64,000 nt of DNA, from positions 5,575-69,574 of the forward strand of contig DASQIZ010000111.1 of assembly GCA_035631315.1 (NCBI GenBank), in the 5' to 3' direction. The DNA is from 40CM-2-70-7 sp035631315 (lineage in GTDB: Bacteria; Gemmatimonadota; Gemmatimonadetes; Gemmatimonadales; GWC2-71-9). A model generated the notes under the pieces. That model made no database searches and was not told the DNA's origin. It saw only the letters and a program-made list of their open reading frames with translations. Shown piece after piece: positions 24,691 to 33,752 of the stretch. The stretch's first letter is position 1; each line of letters opens with the position of its first letter. A program made the position numbers and the translations under genes.

Positions 24691-25595
24691 AAGGCGTGGT
24701 CCTGGGACAGGACCAGGCACTTCGGGACGTGATGGTCTGCCTGCTCGCGCGGGGCCATGTGCTGCTCGAGGGTGTGCCGGGCACCGCCAAGACCCTGCTG
24801 GTGCGTGCGCTCGCGTTAGCACTCGACGTCCGCTACGCACGGATCCAGTTCACCCCCGACCTGATGCCCGCGGATATCACGGGCATCTCGATGCTCACGG
24901 GCACGCAGGAATTCACGTTCCGCCCCGGCCCCGTCTTCGCCGACCTCGTGCTGGCGGACGAAATCAACCGCGCGCCCGCAAAGACGCAGGCGGCGTTGCT
25001 CGAAGCGATGCAGGAACGGACCGTGACGGTAGACGGCACCACGCACCAGCTCCCGGGCGTCTTCACCGTGTTCGCGACCCAGAACCCGGTGGAGTTCGAA
25101 GGCACGTACCCGCTGCCCGAGGCCGAGCTGGACCGGTTCATGGCGAAGGTGTTGGTCGGGTACCCCGATGCGTCGGTCGAGCAGGGGATCCTGACGAAGT
25201 ACGTCCAGGGCTTCGAAGCGGACCGGCCGGCGACGTACGGGATCGTCCCGATCACGAACGCCGGGGGGCTCGAAGCCCTGCGCGCCGGGGCCGAGCAGAT
25301 ACGGGTGGAGCCGAGGATCACGGCGTACATCACCGCGATCGTTCGTGCCACGCGAGGCGCGGCGTCGCTCACGCTGGGGGCGAGTCCGCGCGCGGGCGTG
25401 TCGCTCCTCAAGGCCGCGCGGGCATCGGCACTCCTGGAAGCACGCGACTACGTCATTCCCGATGACGTGAAGGGACTGGCGCCCGCGGTCCTGCGGCACC
25501 GGATCTCCGTCGCGCCCGAGCTGGAGCTCGAAGGCGTCACGCCGGACACCGCGCTCAAGACTATCCTCGACCGGGTCGAGGTTCCCACCGCGTGA
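24639..25595 (+). CDS. MoxR-family AAA+ ATPase
   Basis: 318 aa. Walker A GVPGTAKT, Walker B LVLADEINRAPAKTQAALLEAMQE, sensor 1 FATQNPVEFEGTYPLPEAELDRF and the sensor 2 Arg in SPRAGVSLLKAA. MoxR proteins act as chaperones that activate partners, most often VWA-type proteins; the partner here is the coupled DUF58 protein. GTG start at 24639 inside the DUF4350 gene. Confidence 0.95.
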   Translation: MGGTTSARDARPILDALKGVVLGQDQALRDVMVCLLARGHVLLEGVPGTAKTLLVRALALALDVRYARIQFTPDLMPADITGISMLTGTQEFTFRPGPVFADLVLADEINRAPAKTQAALLEAMQERTVTVDGTTHQLPGVFTVFATQNPVEFEGTYPLPEAELDRFMAKVLVGYPDASVEQGILTKYVQGFEADRPATYGIVPITNAGGLEALRAGAEQIRVEPRITAYITAIVRATRGAASLTLGASPRAGVSLLKAARASALLEARDYVIPDDVKGLAPAVLRHRISVAPELELEGVTPDTALKTILDRVEVPTA

Positions 25596-26923
25596 TCCTC
25601 TTCACCCGGCGCGCGCTGTACGCGCTCGCCGTGTTGTCCGGCCTCGCGATTGTCGCGTACTGGCTCCCCTGGGCCGGTGCCGTGATGGTATTACTCGACG
25701 TCGTGGTGGTGGGGCTGGCCGTCGCCGACGCCTTCTGGAGTGTCCCGCTCCCCGGCGTGCTGGACGAGCCGGGGGTCGGAGTGAAGCGAGTCCCTCCCGC
25801 GGCCATTACCGTCGGGCACCCCACCGAGGTCTCCTACGTCTGGACCAACGCCGGCGTGCGCGCCGCGCGGGTCCGGATCCGTGAGACCCGCCCCGACCTC
25901 GTGGGTGGCACCCTGCCGCCGCGCGCCATCGTGATACCGGCCGGCGGTCAAACGGTCGAACGCCTGACCCTCCTCGGCGTGCATCGCGGACATGACGAAG
26001 CCGGGGAAATGCACCTCGACTCCATCGGTCCCCTTGGCCTCGGCGTGGTGCGCCGCCGGATCGCCCTGCCCTGGGACGTGACGGTCTTTCCGCCGCTCGT
26101 GTCCCTCCGGCTGCGGGCGTCGGTCGCGCAGGCGCTCCGAAAACGTGACGCCGGGATGAAGCCCATCCGCCGGCTGGGCGAAGGGCGGTTCTTCGAAAGT
26201 CTGCGCGAATGGGTGCCTGGCGACGATCTGCGGCACATCGACTGGAAGGCGACGGCACGCCGCCGCAAGGTGATCACCCGGCAGTATGAAGAAGAGCGCC
26301 GGCAGCAGCTCCTGCTGGTGATGGACACGGGCCGCCTCATGACGGCCGACGTCGCCGGGATCGCGCGGCTCGACTACGCGGTGCAGGCCGCGCTCGAGCT
26401 GGCGTACGCCGCGGTTCAGCATGACGACAATGTGGGCGTGATGAGCTTCGCCGACGGAGTGAAGCACTACGTCGCGCCGGGCCGGGGGCAGGCGGGGTTG
26501 AAGCGGGTGCTCGATGTGCTGACGATCCTCACGCCGAGCATGCTCGAGCCCGACTATCCTGGCGCGTTCCGGTACCTCGCCGCGCGCAACCGCAAACGCG
26601 CACTCACCGTCGTCTTCACCGATCTCATCGACCGCACCGCGTCGGAGGCGCTCGTCGCGAATCTCGCGACGCTCCGCCCCCGGCATCTCCCGCTCGCCGT
26701 AACACTCCGGAATCCCGAGCTCGATCTGGTGGCCACGACCCGTCCGGAGGATGTGCGGGATGCCTACCGCCGGGCTGCCGCCGAGGAGCTGCTGCGGGCT
26801 CGGGAAGAGGCGCTGGGTCATCTGCGGCGAGCCGGTGTGCTCGTGTTGGACGTTCCCCCCGCCCGGGCCGCCCAAGCTGTGGTGCGGGAGTACCTTGAGT
26901 TGAAGCGTCGGGGCCGGCTGTAG
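25592..26923 (+). CDS. DUF58 protein with VWA-like domain
   Basis: 443 aa. Two N-terminal membrane helices (about 8-55), a middle beta region, then the DUF58 signature LGEGRFFESLREWVPGDDLRHIDWKATAR and a degenerate VWA domain (LLLVMDTGRLM in place of DxSxS). Start GTG overlaps the MoxR stop as GTGA. MoxR and DUF58 pairs are known as an ATPase with its client. Last gene of the envelope operon. Confidence 0.92.
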   Translation: MILFTRRALYALAVLSGLAIVAYWLPWAGAVMVLLDVVVVGLAVADAFWSVPLPGVLDEPGVGVKRVPPAAITVGHPTEVSYVWTNAGVRAARVRIRETRPDLVGGTLPPRAIVIPAGGQTVERLTLLGVHRGHDEAGEMHLDSIGPLGLGVVRRRIALPWDVTVFPPLVSLRLRASVAQALRKRDAGMKPIRRLGEGRFFESLREWVPGDDLRHIDWKATARRRKVITRQYEEERRQQLLLVMDTGRLMTADVAGIARLDYAVQAALELAYAAVQHDDNVGVMSFADGVKHYVAPGRGQAGLKRVLDVLTILTPSMLEPDYPGAFRYLAARNRKRALTVVFTDLIDRTASEALVANLATLRPRHLPLAVTLRNPELDLVATTRPEDVRDAYRRAAAEELLRAREEALGHLRRAGVLVLDVPPARAAQAVVREYLELKRRGRL

Positions 26924-26977
26924 CGTCCCCGCTTCGAGCGTCGTAAGTTGGTACCTCACTCGAAGATGGGCCCTGTC

Positions 26978-28687
26978 ATGCGACGCTTCCCCCGGGTCTC
27001 TTTCGCTGCACTCGCCGCCGTCGTTCTGGCGGGGGTGACCTGCTCTTTCCCCACCGACCAGAGCGATCAGGTCTTCGTGACCGTGACCCTGTCGGCCCCC
27101 TTGGTGGTGCAGGGGGCATCGATCACGGCGCACGGGCACGCGTTCCGGAAGTCCGGATCGGGGAACGTCCCGGTGAACGACGTGGACTTCCAATGGAGCG
27201 TGTCGGACTCGAACGTCGCCCGCATCGTGAATGACGGTCGTGGAACCGCCACGATCACCGGTGTGAATGCGGGGCTCGTGCACGTGGTGGCCCGGGCCGC
27301 CGTGTACGACAAGGCGGCGGACATGGACAGCACGATCCGCGTGGCCCGGGCGCTCGAAATCGACAGTATCAAGCCCGATTCGATCGTCTATGGCGCCCGC
27401 ATTACGGTCTATGGCGTTGGGATTAACAACATCTTCCTCGCCGAGCTGGGGAACGCCGTTCTCGACGCTGACACCTTCTCTTTTCAAGGGAACCGCAACG
27501 GCATCGGTCACATGCAGTTCTGGGTCCCGTTCCCTGCGCATTCAGACCAGATGATCGCCTTCGGACCTGGAGTGTTTGCCACGGCGACCGAGAGCACGTT
27601 TGTCAATGGCGACCACGATATTTACGCGCCGAATGACACGAATCCGGCGAGGATCAACCTTGATTCGGCGGGCCCGATCGCACAGCTGCCGTTGTTGCGG
27701 TTCTTCAATCCGGCGCTCTTTTTCCGGCCTTTCGACCAGAAGGTGACCAGCTTCGGATTCGACTGGTTCCGGTTCGAGCAGTCAGACACCACCCTGCCCG
27801 TGACGTTCGTGCTGGTGGCGCCGGGCGCGGGGCGGGATACGACCCATCTGAACATCCTCACGGACTCGATTTACTACTCGGGGTTCTACTCCCTCGGCGC
27901 GAGCGCCTGGATTCTGGCGCCGCAGCTTGGAATCTTCGGCTGCCGCGACAACAGCTTTTTCGTCCCCATCGCGACCGAGGATTCGACGGTGGTGGAGCTC
28001 GGAAACCTGACCGGACACGCCTTCCAGCTGTTCGACGAGTACACGCAGTCAGGACCGTACGGAATGCGAGTCACCCGGGGCCTGATCAAGGCCGACCCCG
28101 GCGTCGGCCGAGATCGGTTCAGCCCGAACGAGGTCTGCAACCAGGCTGACGCCAACTTCGCCAAGCCTGCTCTCAGGATCGCCGTCAACCTCGGCTCGCT
28201 GCCGTTCGTGGACACGACCTTGACCATCGATTTCCCGCACGCGACCGATTGGTACCGGTTCCACCTCGATTCCGTGTCCGTCGCCGACTCCACCGACACG
28301 GTGAGTGTGCAGACCGTGAGCCGCTCCCCGGGGACGGTGGATACCTCCGACATCGACATCACGGTCCTCGACATGAACGGGAACCAACTGGGGCAGGCCG
28401 CCGACAGCGGATCGACGGAGCAATTGAAAGTGTTGCTGCACACTGGACAGGACTACTACGTGGTTGTGTCCGACTTCGCCGGGGCCCCCGTGCGATATGG
28501 CCTCTGCATTCAAGTGGCATCCAACTGCGCCACGCTGCCACCTCCCATCCCCGCGCCGCCGGGTATGACGAGCTCCGTTCGACACCGAGCGCTTGCGGAG
28601 CGGCAACGTCCTTCGGTACTCGCGACGGCACGGTTACGAGCCATGCGTGCGGCGCAGGCGGCGAGGATCCCATTCCGGCTTCCGTAA
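26978..28687 (+). CDS. Surface lipoprotein with Ig-like (BIG2-type) domain
   Basis: 569 aa. Lipoprotein signal MRRFPRVSFAALAAVVLAGVTC with Cys as lipid anchor. Residues about 35-115 resemble a BIG2 domain (VDFQWSVSDSNVARIV; GTATITGVNAGLVHVVARA). The middle has IPT-like (IDSIKPDSIVYGARITVYG) and the C-terminal half pre-peptidase-like beta domains (DWYRFHLDSVSVADSTD; GQDYYVVVSDF). The last 40 residues are basic. ATG 26966 is an alternative start. Its TAA and the kinase ATG share one base (TAATG), so both belong to one operon; it may act as its external sensor or substrate. Confidence 0.78.
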   Translation: MRRFPRVSFAALAAVVLAGVTCSFPTDQSDQVFVTVTLSAPLVVQGASITAHGHAFRKSGSGNVPVNDVDFQWSVSDSNVARIVNDGRGTATITGVNAGLVHVVARAAVYDKAADMDSTIRVARALEIDSIKPDSIVYGARITVYGVGINNIFLAELGNAVLDADTFSFQGNRNGIGHMQFWVPFPAHSDQMIAFGPGVFATATESTFVNGDHDIYAPNDTNPARINLDSAGPIAQLPLLRFFNPALFFRPFDQKVTSFGFDWFRFEQSDTTLPVTFVLVAPGAGRDTTHLNILTDSIYYSGFYSLGASAWILAPQLGIFGCRDNSFFVPIATEDSTVVELGNLTGHAFQLFDEYTQSGPYGMRVTRGLIKADPGVGRDRFSPNEVCNQADANFAKPALRIAVNLGSLPFVDTTLTIDFPHATDWYRFHLDSVSVADSTDTVSVQTVSRSPGTVDTSDIDITVLDMNGNQLGQAADSGSTEQLKVLLHTGQDYYVVVSDFAGAPVRYGLCIQVASNCATLPPPIPAPPGMTSSVRHRALAERQRPSVLATARLRAMRAAQAARIPFRLP

Positions 28688-30327
28688 TGGAATGCACCAA
28701 GTGCCACACCCCGCTGCCCGATAACTCCCGGTTCTGCTTCGCCTGCGGGGCGGACCAGACCGGGGGCGGGGACGCGGCCGCGACCTCGGGGCAGATCTCC
28801 GGCCTGATGGTCCGCCTCCAGCGGATCGTCGAGGGCAAGTACAAGCTCGAGCGGCTGCTGGGGAAGGGCGGCATGGGTGCCGTGTTCCTCGCCAAGGACC
28901 TCACGCTCGACCGCGACGTGGCGATCAAGGTCCTGCCGCCCGATGTCTCGCAGGACGATCACGTGGTCAAGCGCTTCCAGCAGGAAGCGAAGACCGCGGC
29001 CAAGCTCGACCACACGAACATCATCCCGATTTACCGGGTCGAGAGCGAGAGCGGGCTCAATTACTTCGTCATGAAGTACATCTCCGGCACGTCCCTCGAG
29101 GACCTGCTGGAGCAGAAGAAGCCGATCCCGGTCGAGGAGATCCAGCGGATTCTCTGGCAGGCGGGCGTGGCGCTGGGGCACGCGCATCAGCGCGGCATCG
29201 TGCATCGCGACGTGAAGCCGGCGAACATCATGTTCGACCACGACGGCAAGGTGATGCTGACCGACTTCGGCATCTCCAAGGCCCTGCAGGCCGCGTCGGG
29301 CTTCACGGGCACCGGCATGATCATCGGCACGCCGCACTACATGGCGCCCGAACAGGCGAAGGGGCAACCCGTGGACGGCCGCGCCGACCAGTACTCGCTC
29401 GGCGTCGTGGGCTACCGGATGATCACGGGCGCGTTGCCGTTCGCGGGGGATTCGATTCACACCATTCTCTACAAGCACATCTTCGAGGAACCGCCCCCGG
29501 TTCGCTCGGTGCGTCCGGATATCCCCGAGTTCCTCTCGACCGCGATCCAGCGGGCGATGAGTAAGGAGCCGGCGCAGCGCTACGCGACCATGGAAGACTT
29601 CGCGACCGCGGTGTTCCCGGAACAGCCGGTTGCCGCGGGCCGCTCGGGTGGCCCTCTCACGCCCAAGCCCGTCGCCCGCGCGCCCGTCACGGCCGAATCG
29701 CCGACGGAGGCATTTATCTCCGCGCCGACGACGCCGATTCCGTCGACCATGCGTCCTCCCGCGGCGCCGACCGTTCCGACGCGTCCGGGAGCAAAACCAG
29801 CCGTCGCGCCGCAGAAATCCGGCTCCAAGGCGTGGATGGGCATCGCCGCCGCCGTAGTAGTGCTGGGTGTCGGCGGCTACCTGGTGTTCGGCAGGCCGAA
29901 GCCGGCGACCGACGGTGGCCCGGCGGTGACGCAGCAGCAGCCCGCGTCGACTCCGGCGGTGACGCCACCCGATACGCACACCGCGACGCCGCCGGTCACG
30001 CCTCAGCAGACGGCGTCCCAGCCTCCGGCCCAGCCGGCCCAGACGCAGGCGACGCACAAACCCGCGGCAGCGCCACACCGGAATCCTCCGGCGCCGAAGC
30101 CGGCGGCCGCGGCGACCGGGTTCATCAGCATTGCGACCGATCCCATCGCGACCGTCTACATCGACAACCAGTCGGTGGGACAGTCGCCGGTGATCGGACA
30201 TGAAGTGCCCGCCGGCTCGCACAGCATCAGGGTGGAGCGGGTGGGGTTCGCGACGCAGTCGTTGACGGTGAATGTGTCCGCTGGTGAGACCGTGGTTCGG
30301 CGCTTGACCCTGATTCAGGGAGGATGA
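28687..30327 (+). CDS. Ser/Thr protein kinase with zinc ribbon and PEGA domain
   Basis: 546 aa. N-terminal zinc ribbon: two CxxC pairs (CTKC at 3-6, CFAC at 17-20). Kinase domain about 50-310 with GKGGMGAVF, VAIKVL, catalytic HRDVKPANIMF, DFG in LTDFGISKA and APE in YMAPEQAKG: all catalytic residues present. A Pro/Ala/Thr linker contains one membrane helix (about 380-400, WMGIAAAVVVLGVGGYLVF); the extracytoplasmic end is a PEGA domain (FISIATDPIATVYIDNQSVG). Coupled to neighbours on both sides (TAATG and ATGA). Likely transduces an envelope signal, a role inferred from topology. Confidence 0.95.
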   Translation: MECTKCHTPLPDNSRFCFACGADQTGGGDAAATSGQISGLMVRLQRIVEGKYKLERLLGKGGMGAVFLAKDLTLDRDVAIKVLPPDVSQDDHVVKRFQQEAKTAAKLDHTNIIPIYRVESESGLNYFVMKYISGTSLEDLLEQKKPIPVEEIQRILWQAGVALGHAHQRGIVHRDVKPANIMFDHDGKVMLTDFGISKALQAASGFTGTGMIIGTPHYMAPEQAKGQPVDGRADQYSLGVVGYRMITGALPFAGDSIHTILYKHIFEEPPPVRSVRPDIPEFLSTAIQRAMSKEPAQRYATMEDFATAVFPEQPVAAGRSGGPLTPKPVARAPVTAESPTEAFISAPTTPIPSTMRPPAAPTVPTRPGAKPAVAPQKSGSKAWMGIAAAVVVLGVGGYLVFGRPKPATDGGPAVTQQQPASTPAVTPPDTHTATPPVTPQQTASQPPAQPAQTQATHKPAAAPHRNPPAPKPAAAATGFISIATDPIATVYIDNQSVGQSPVIGHEVPAGSHSIRVERVGFATQSLTVNVSAGETVVRRLTLIQGG

Positions 30328-31364
30328 CCGGGATGCGACGCGCAGCGCTCTTCGTCCTCGCCGGCCTGTCCGCCGCCGGTGTCGCGGCTGCCCAGGGGAC
30401 TGCCCCTCAGAACGCGACCCTCCGGCGGGCAGTCCAGGCGGCAGAGAATCTCAATCTCCCGCAGGCCATCACGCTGGCGAACCAGGCCCTCGGCCAGCAT
30501 ATGAACGCGACCGATCAGGAGCGGGCCTACTCCCTCCTGGGAGACGCCTACTCGAATCAGCCCGACGGATTCGACAAGGCGATGAACGCATTCCGCCAAG
30601 TGTTGTTGATCAATCCCGAGCGCCAGCTCGATCCCAACCGGACCGCGACGAAGACGCTCGTCGCGTTCAACATGGCGCTCTCGACCATGCTCCTGGTCCG
30701 TGGGGTGACTGTCGACAGCTCAAGCTTCGTGGTGGGGCAGGGCGCGGTGCCGATCCACTTCACGGTGACCAGCCCCGCGCGCGTGCACATCAAGGCGGTG
30801 AGCGCCAAGACCACGGTGAACATCGACTCCTCGATCGCCAACGGGACCGTGAATGTCCGCTGGAACGGCACCCTGCCCAACGGCGATCCGGTGCCCGCGG
30901 GTGACTACACCATCGTCGTGGATGCCGCCGCCGAACAGAACACGTTTTCAGCGGGGGCGCGGGTGCATGTGAGCGCGGGGACCGTGGACACGCTCGCGCA
31001 TCTGACCAGCATGCCCGGGTATTCGAAGCTTCCCGATATGGAAGTTCCGCCACGCAGCTGGCGGCCGCTGGGCGTTTCGTTCCTGTATGCCGGGATCGCG
31101 GGCGCCGGGACACTCGCCCTCGAAAACAGCCAACTCGGCTCGGCCAACCGGCGGGAGCTGTCGCTGGTGGCGGTCGGGGTGCTCGCGACCGGAGTGGTGA
31201 TGATGCTGAAGAAGCCTTCGCCGGTCCCCGCGCAGGGGAACATCCTGTACAACAAGCTCCTCGACGAGCAATTGATCCGCCGGAACGCCGATATCGCACA
31301 GCAGAACGTGACGCTCAGGCGGCAAGTGAGGCTCACGGTGGCTCCCGCGGCGGTGACGAAATGA
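30324..31364 (+). CDS. Exported TPR/FlgD-Ig-like protein with membrane anchor
   Basis: 346 aa. Signal peptide ending GVAAAQ, then TPR-like helices (about 30-110; NLPQAITLANQALGQ, AYSLLGDAYSN), a FlgD-type Ig domain (VNVRWNGTLPNGDPVPAGDY, about 150-215) and two C-terminal membrane segments near 245-290, with a coiled-coil-like end. ATGA overlap with the kinase. Probably a periplasmic partner of the kinase operon. Confidence 0.75.
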   Translation: MTGMRRAALFVLAGLSAAGVAAAQGTAPQNATLRRAVQAAENLNLPQAITLANQALGQHMNATDQERAYSLLGDAYSNQPDGFDKAMNAFRQVLLINPERQLDPNRTATKTLVAFNMALSTMLLVRGVTVDSSSFVVGQGAVPIHFTVTSPARVHIKAVSAKTTVNIDSSIANGTVNVRWNGTLPNGDPVPAGDYTIVVDAAAEQNTFSAGARVHVSAGTVDTLAHLTSMPGYSKLPDMEVPPRSWRPLGVSFLYAGIAGAGTLALENSQLGSANRRELSLVAVGVLATGVVMMLKKPSPVPAQGNILYNKLLDEQLIRRNADIAQQNVTLRRQVRLTVAPAAVTK

Positions 31365-32008
31365 AGCGCGCCCTGGTACTGGTCGCGCTCTGCGCGTTCG
31401 CCGCGCCGGTGTCGGCGCAATTCGTCAACGTCGGGGTGCAGGGAGTCTTCGGGGACTACCGCGAGCTGGGGCCTGCGCTGTCGTACAATGGTGGCGGCAT
31501 CGGTGGGATCGCCGAGTTGAACTGGCACAAGTTTTCCGGTGACTTCCAGATCGCCAAGATCAATTTCAATCCGGCCTCGGGCAGCGCCGCCACGGACAAG
31601 TTCACGAGCACCCAGTTCGACGCGCACCTGCGCTGGTTCCTGGCGAGCGGGATCAGCCTCGAGACCGGCTACACCAAACGCGACATCAGTCCCGATTTCA
31701 CGACGCAGGATTTCACCGCGATTCGCGCCGGCGTCCGGGCCAATTACGGTCTCGGCCCGGGCGTCAACCTCCTGCTCCGAGGGAATTACCTCGCGGCCGC
31801 CAAGTTCTCCGGTGGCGGCACCGCCCCGCTGGCGCTGGAGCTGGGGCTGGGGTTGTCGGTCGGGGCGGCCAACAATCGGTATCGCTTTACCGCCGACTAC
31901 GAGTTCCAGAGGATCGACCGGAAGACGACGATCTCAGGAACCGACTATAAGGTCCCCATTCAGCAGGCGGTGGCCAGGGTTGGGGCTGCGATTGGCCTTG
32001 GCAGATAG
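31361..32008 (+). CDS. Outer-membrane beta-barrel protein
   Basis: 215 aa. Signal peptide MKRALVLVALCAFAAPVSAQ; the rest alternates hydrophobic strands, typical of an eight-strand barrel (FSGDFQIAKINFNP, FDAHLRWFLASGISLETGYT, YRFTADYEFQRID, ending AVARVGAAIGLG). ATGA overlap with the TPR gene; last gene of the kinase operon, so the operon spans surface lipoprotein, membrane kinase, periplasmic protein and outer membrane. Confidence 0.8.
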   Translation: MKRALVLVALCAFAAPVSAQFVNVGVQGVFGDYRELGPALSYNGGGIGGIAELNWHKFSGDFQIAKINFNPASGSAATDKFTSTQFDAHLRWFLASGISLETGYTKRDISPDFTTQDFTAIRAGVRANYGLGPGVNLLLRGNYLAAAKFSGGGTAPLALELGLGLSVGAANNRYRFTADYEFQRIDRKTTISGTDYKVPIQQAVARVGAAIGLGR

Positions 32009-32019
32009 GACGTACGACT

Positions 32020-32140
32020 AGACGCACAGACGCACAGATGGGGTTCAGACGAAAGGGGACAGGAGAGTCGATCCTGTCCCCTCATCGTTCCTGTCATCCA
32101 TCGGTGCCACTACGAGGCAAGTCGTTTCTTCTGTGCGTCT
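32020..32140. repeat. Nested inverted repeats between convergent genes
   Basis: Outer arms AGACGCACAGA (32020-32030) and its exact complement (32130-32140). Inside is a 10-bp hairpin GGGGACAGGA (32055-32064) with complement at 32072-32081 and a 7-nt loop. No T-run follows, so it is a poor Rho-independent terminator, though it sits where one is needed. Confidence 0.55.
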
Positions 32141-32159
32141 ATTCGCCGCATTTCCGCGC

Positions 32160-33716
32160 TCACTTCTTGTGGAACAGAAGATCCTGATAGTCGAAGCTGA
32201 AGTCCGCCAGCGGACTGACCGCCGCCATCTTGAACGAGTCTACCGTGCCATCGGGGTTCAGCGTAAACGTGACGTAGGCGTCCTCGATCCCTCTCCCTCT
32301 CCACCGTGCGACGAACGTGTCATGCTGCCAATGCTTGAGATCTCCGGTGAACGCGGGGGAATGCGTGAACCGGAAAACGAGCCCGCCATTCTCCTGGGTG
32401 ATGGTCGCGTCGCCGTAGAGGTCGTCGTGGTACGTGCCCGCGTAGCTCGCGAGGGAAAGTGACGGCTGGCTCGTCGAGTCGCGGGAGGCCTGAGCGGCTT
32501 TGACGATCGAGTCGCCCTGCGCACGCGCATGCGTCTCCCGGTCGGATTCGATCTTCGCCCAATCGGTATTCGGGCCTCCCAGGAAATGGTCGAGGAGGCG
32601 CCAGGTGAGGGCATCGAAGACCGCGCTCTCGCCGTTGGTGAGAATCACGATGCCGAGGCGCTCGTCGGGGACGAGGGTGGTCTGGGAGGTCATTCCGGTG
32701 AGCCCGCCGGTGTGTTCGACCAGTTTCCGGCCGCGGTAGTCGCGGAGGAACCAGCCGAGGCCGTACGCGGCGAAGTTGGGTCGGAGAGCGGCGAGGTCCG
32801 GCGGGGGGGTGCCAATCCGGAGGATGGTCTGGGGCGACCACATCTCCCGCGCCTGCCGCGCGCTCCAGAGTCGCCCGCTCGAGTATCTGCCGGAATCCAG
32901 CTGGGTCATCATCCACTTCGAGAGGTCGGCCACGTCGGCGATGATGCCGCCCGCCGGGAGGGTGTTGTTGATCGTGTCCCGAGGCGAGATCCCCACCGAT
33001 CCATTCGACCAGCCGTGCGGCGTGGCGGCATCGGCTCCCGACTTCGTAAAAGCACCGATGTCCGACGTCGTTTCGGTCATGCCGAGCGGGTTGAGAATGC
33101 GCTCCTGGAGGTTCTGGCTCCACGACTTGCCGGTCACCGACTCGAGCACGAGGCCCGCCGCGATGTAGAGCACATTGTCGTACGCATACCCCGAGCGGAA
33201 ACTCGTGACGGGCTTCGCCGCTCTGAGGTGCCGCACCACGTCCTCAGCGGAGTAGTCCGAGTGCCACCACACGAGGTCGCCGGCGCCAAGTCCCAGGCCG
33301 GAGCGGTGGGTGACGAGGTCGCGGATGGTGAATTCGCGCGTGACCCACGGGTCGGAGAGCGCGAACCAGGGCAAATATTTCGTGACCGGGTCATCCCACG
33401 ACAGGCGGCCCGAGTCGACGAGCTGAGCGATCATCGCATCCGTGAAGGCCTTGGTGTTGGACGCGATCTGGAAGAGCGTGTGGGTATCGACCGGCGTCGG
33501 TTCCCCCATGCGGCGGACCCCGTACCCCTTGGCGTAGATGACCTGGCCGTCCTTGACGATCGCCAGCGCGAGGCCGGGGACGTGAAACTCCTGCATCGCC
33601 TTGGTGACGTAGGCGTCCCAGTCCTTGGGGAGTGCCGGCGCGGCCGGCTTCTGAGCGAGCAGGGGCGCAGCGAACAGGGTGAGCAGGCACAGGCGGCGGA
33701 TCACGGCCGACTCCAT
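32160..33716 (-). CDS. Secreted serine hydrolase, beta-lactamase class C family
   Basis: 518 aa. Signal peptide ending FAAPLLAQ. Class C/PBP4*-type domain about 25-370: nucleophile SxxK in IASNTKAF, second motif YDN in GYAYDNVLY, third motif HTGG in LVEHTGGLTG. A C-terminal DUF3471-like lipocalin domain (SLASYAGTYHDDLYGD) follows, as in many esterase-type members. True beta-lactamase activity is unlikely; D-amino-acid or ester hydrolysis is more usual for this architecture. ATG at 33716, just 36 bp from the divergent gene. Confidence 0.9.
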   Translation of the reverse strand: MESAVIRRLCLLTLFAAPLLAQKPAAPALPKDWDAYVTKAMQEFHVPGLALAIVKDGQVIYAKGYGVRRMGEPTPVDTHTLFQIASNTKAFTDAMIAQLVDSGRLSWDDPVTKYLPWFALSDPWVTREFTIRDLVTHRSGLGLGAGDLVWWHSDYSAEDVVRHLRAAKPVTSFRSGYAYDNVLYIAAGLVLESVTGKSWSQNLQERILNPLGMTETTSDIGAFTKSGADAATPHGWSNGSVGISPRDTINNTLPAGGIIADVADLSKWMMTQLDSGRYSSGRLWSARQAREMWSPQTILRIGTPPPDLAALRPNFAAYGLGWFLRDYRGRKLVEHTGGLTGMTSQTTLVPDERLGIVILTNGESAVFDALTWRLLDHFLGGPNTDWAKIESDRETHARAQGDSIVKAAQASRDSTSQPSLSLASYAGTYHDDLYGDATITQENGGLVFRFTHSPAFTGDLKHWQHDTFVARWRGRGIEDAYVTFTLNPDGTVDSFKMAAVSPLADFSFDYQDLLFHKK

Positions 33717-33746
33717 TTGAAGGAGGCCACGAACATATGGTACTTT
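33717..33746 (+). promoter_or_regulatory. Predicted leaderless promoter of the SDR gene
   Basis: -35 TTGAAG (33717-33722), 18-nt spacer, -10 TACTTT (33741-33746), then six bases to the ATG at 33753. The transcription start would coincide with the start codon. No Shine-Dalgarno stands at the usual distance. Confidence 0.55.
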
Positions 33747-33752
33747 GGGATC

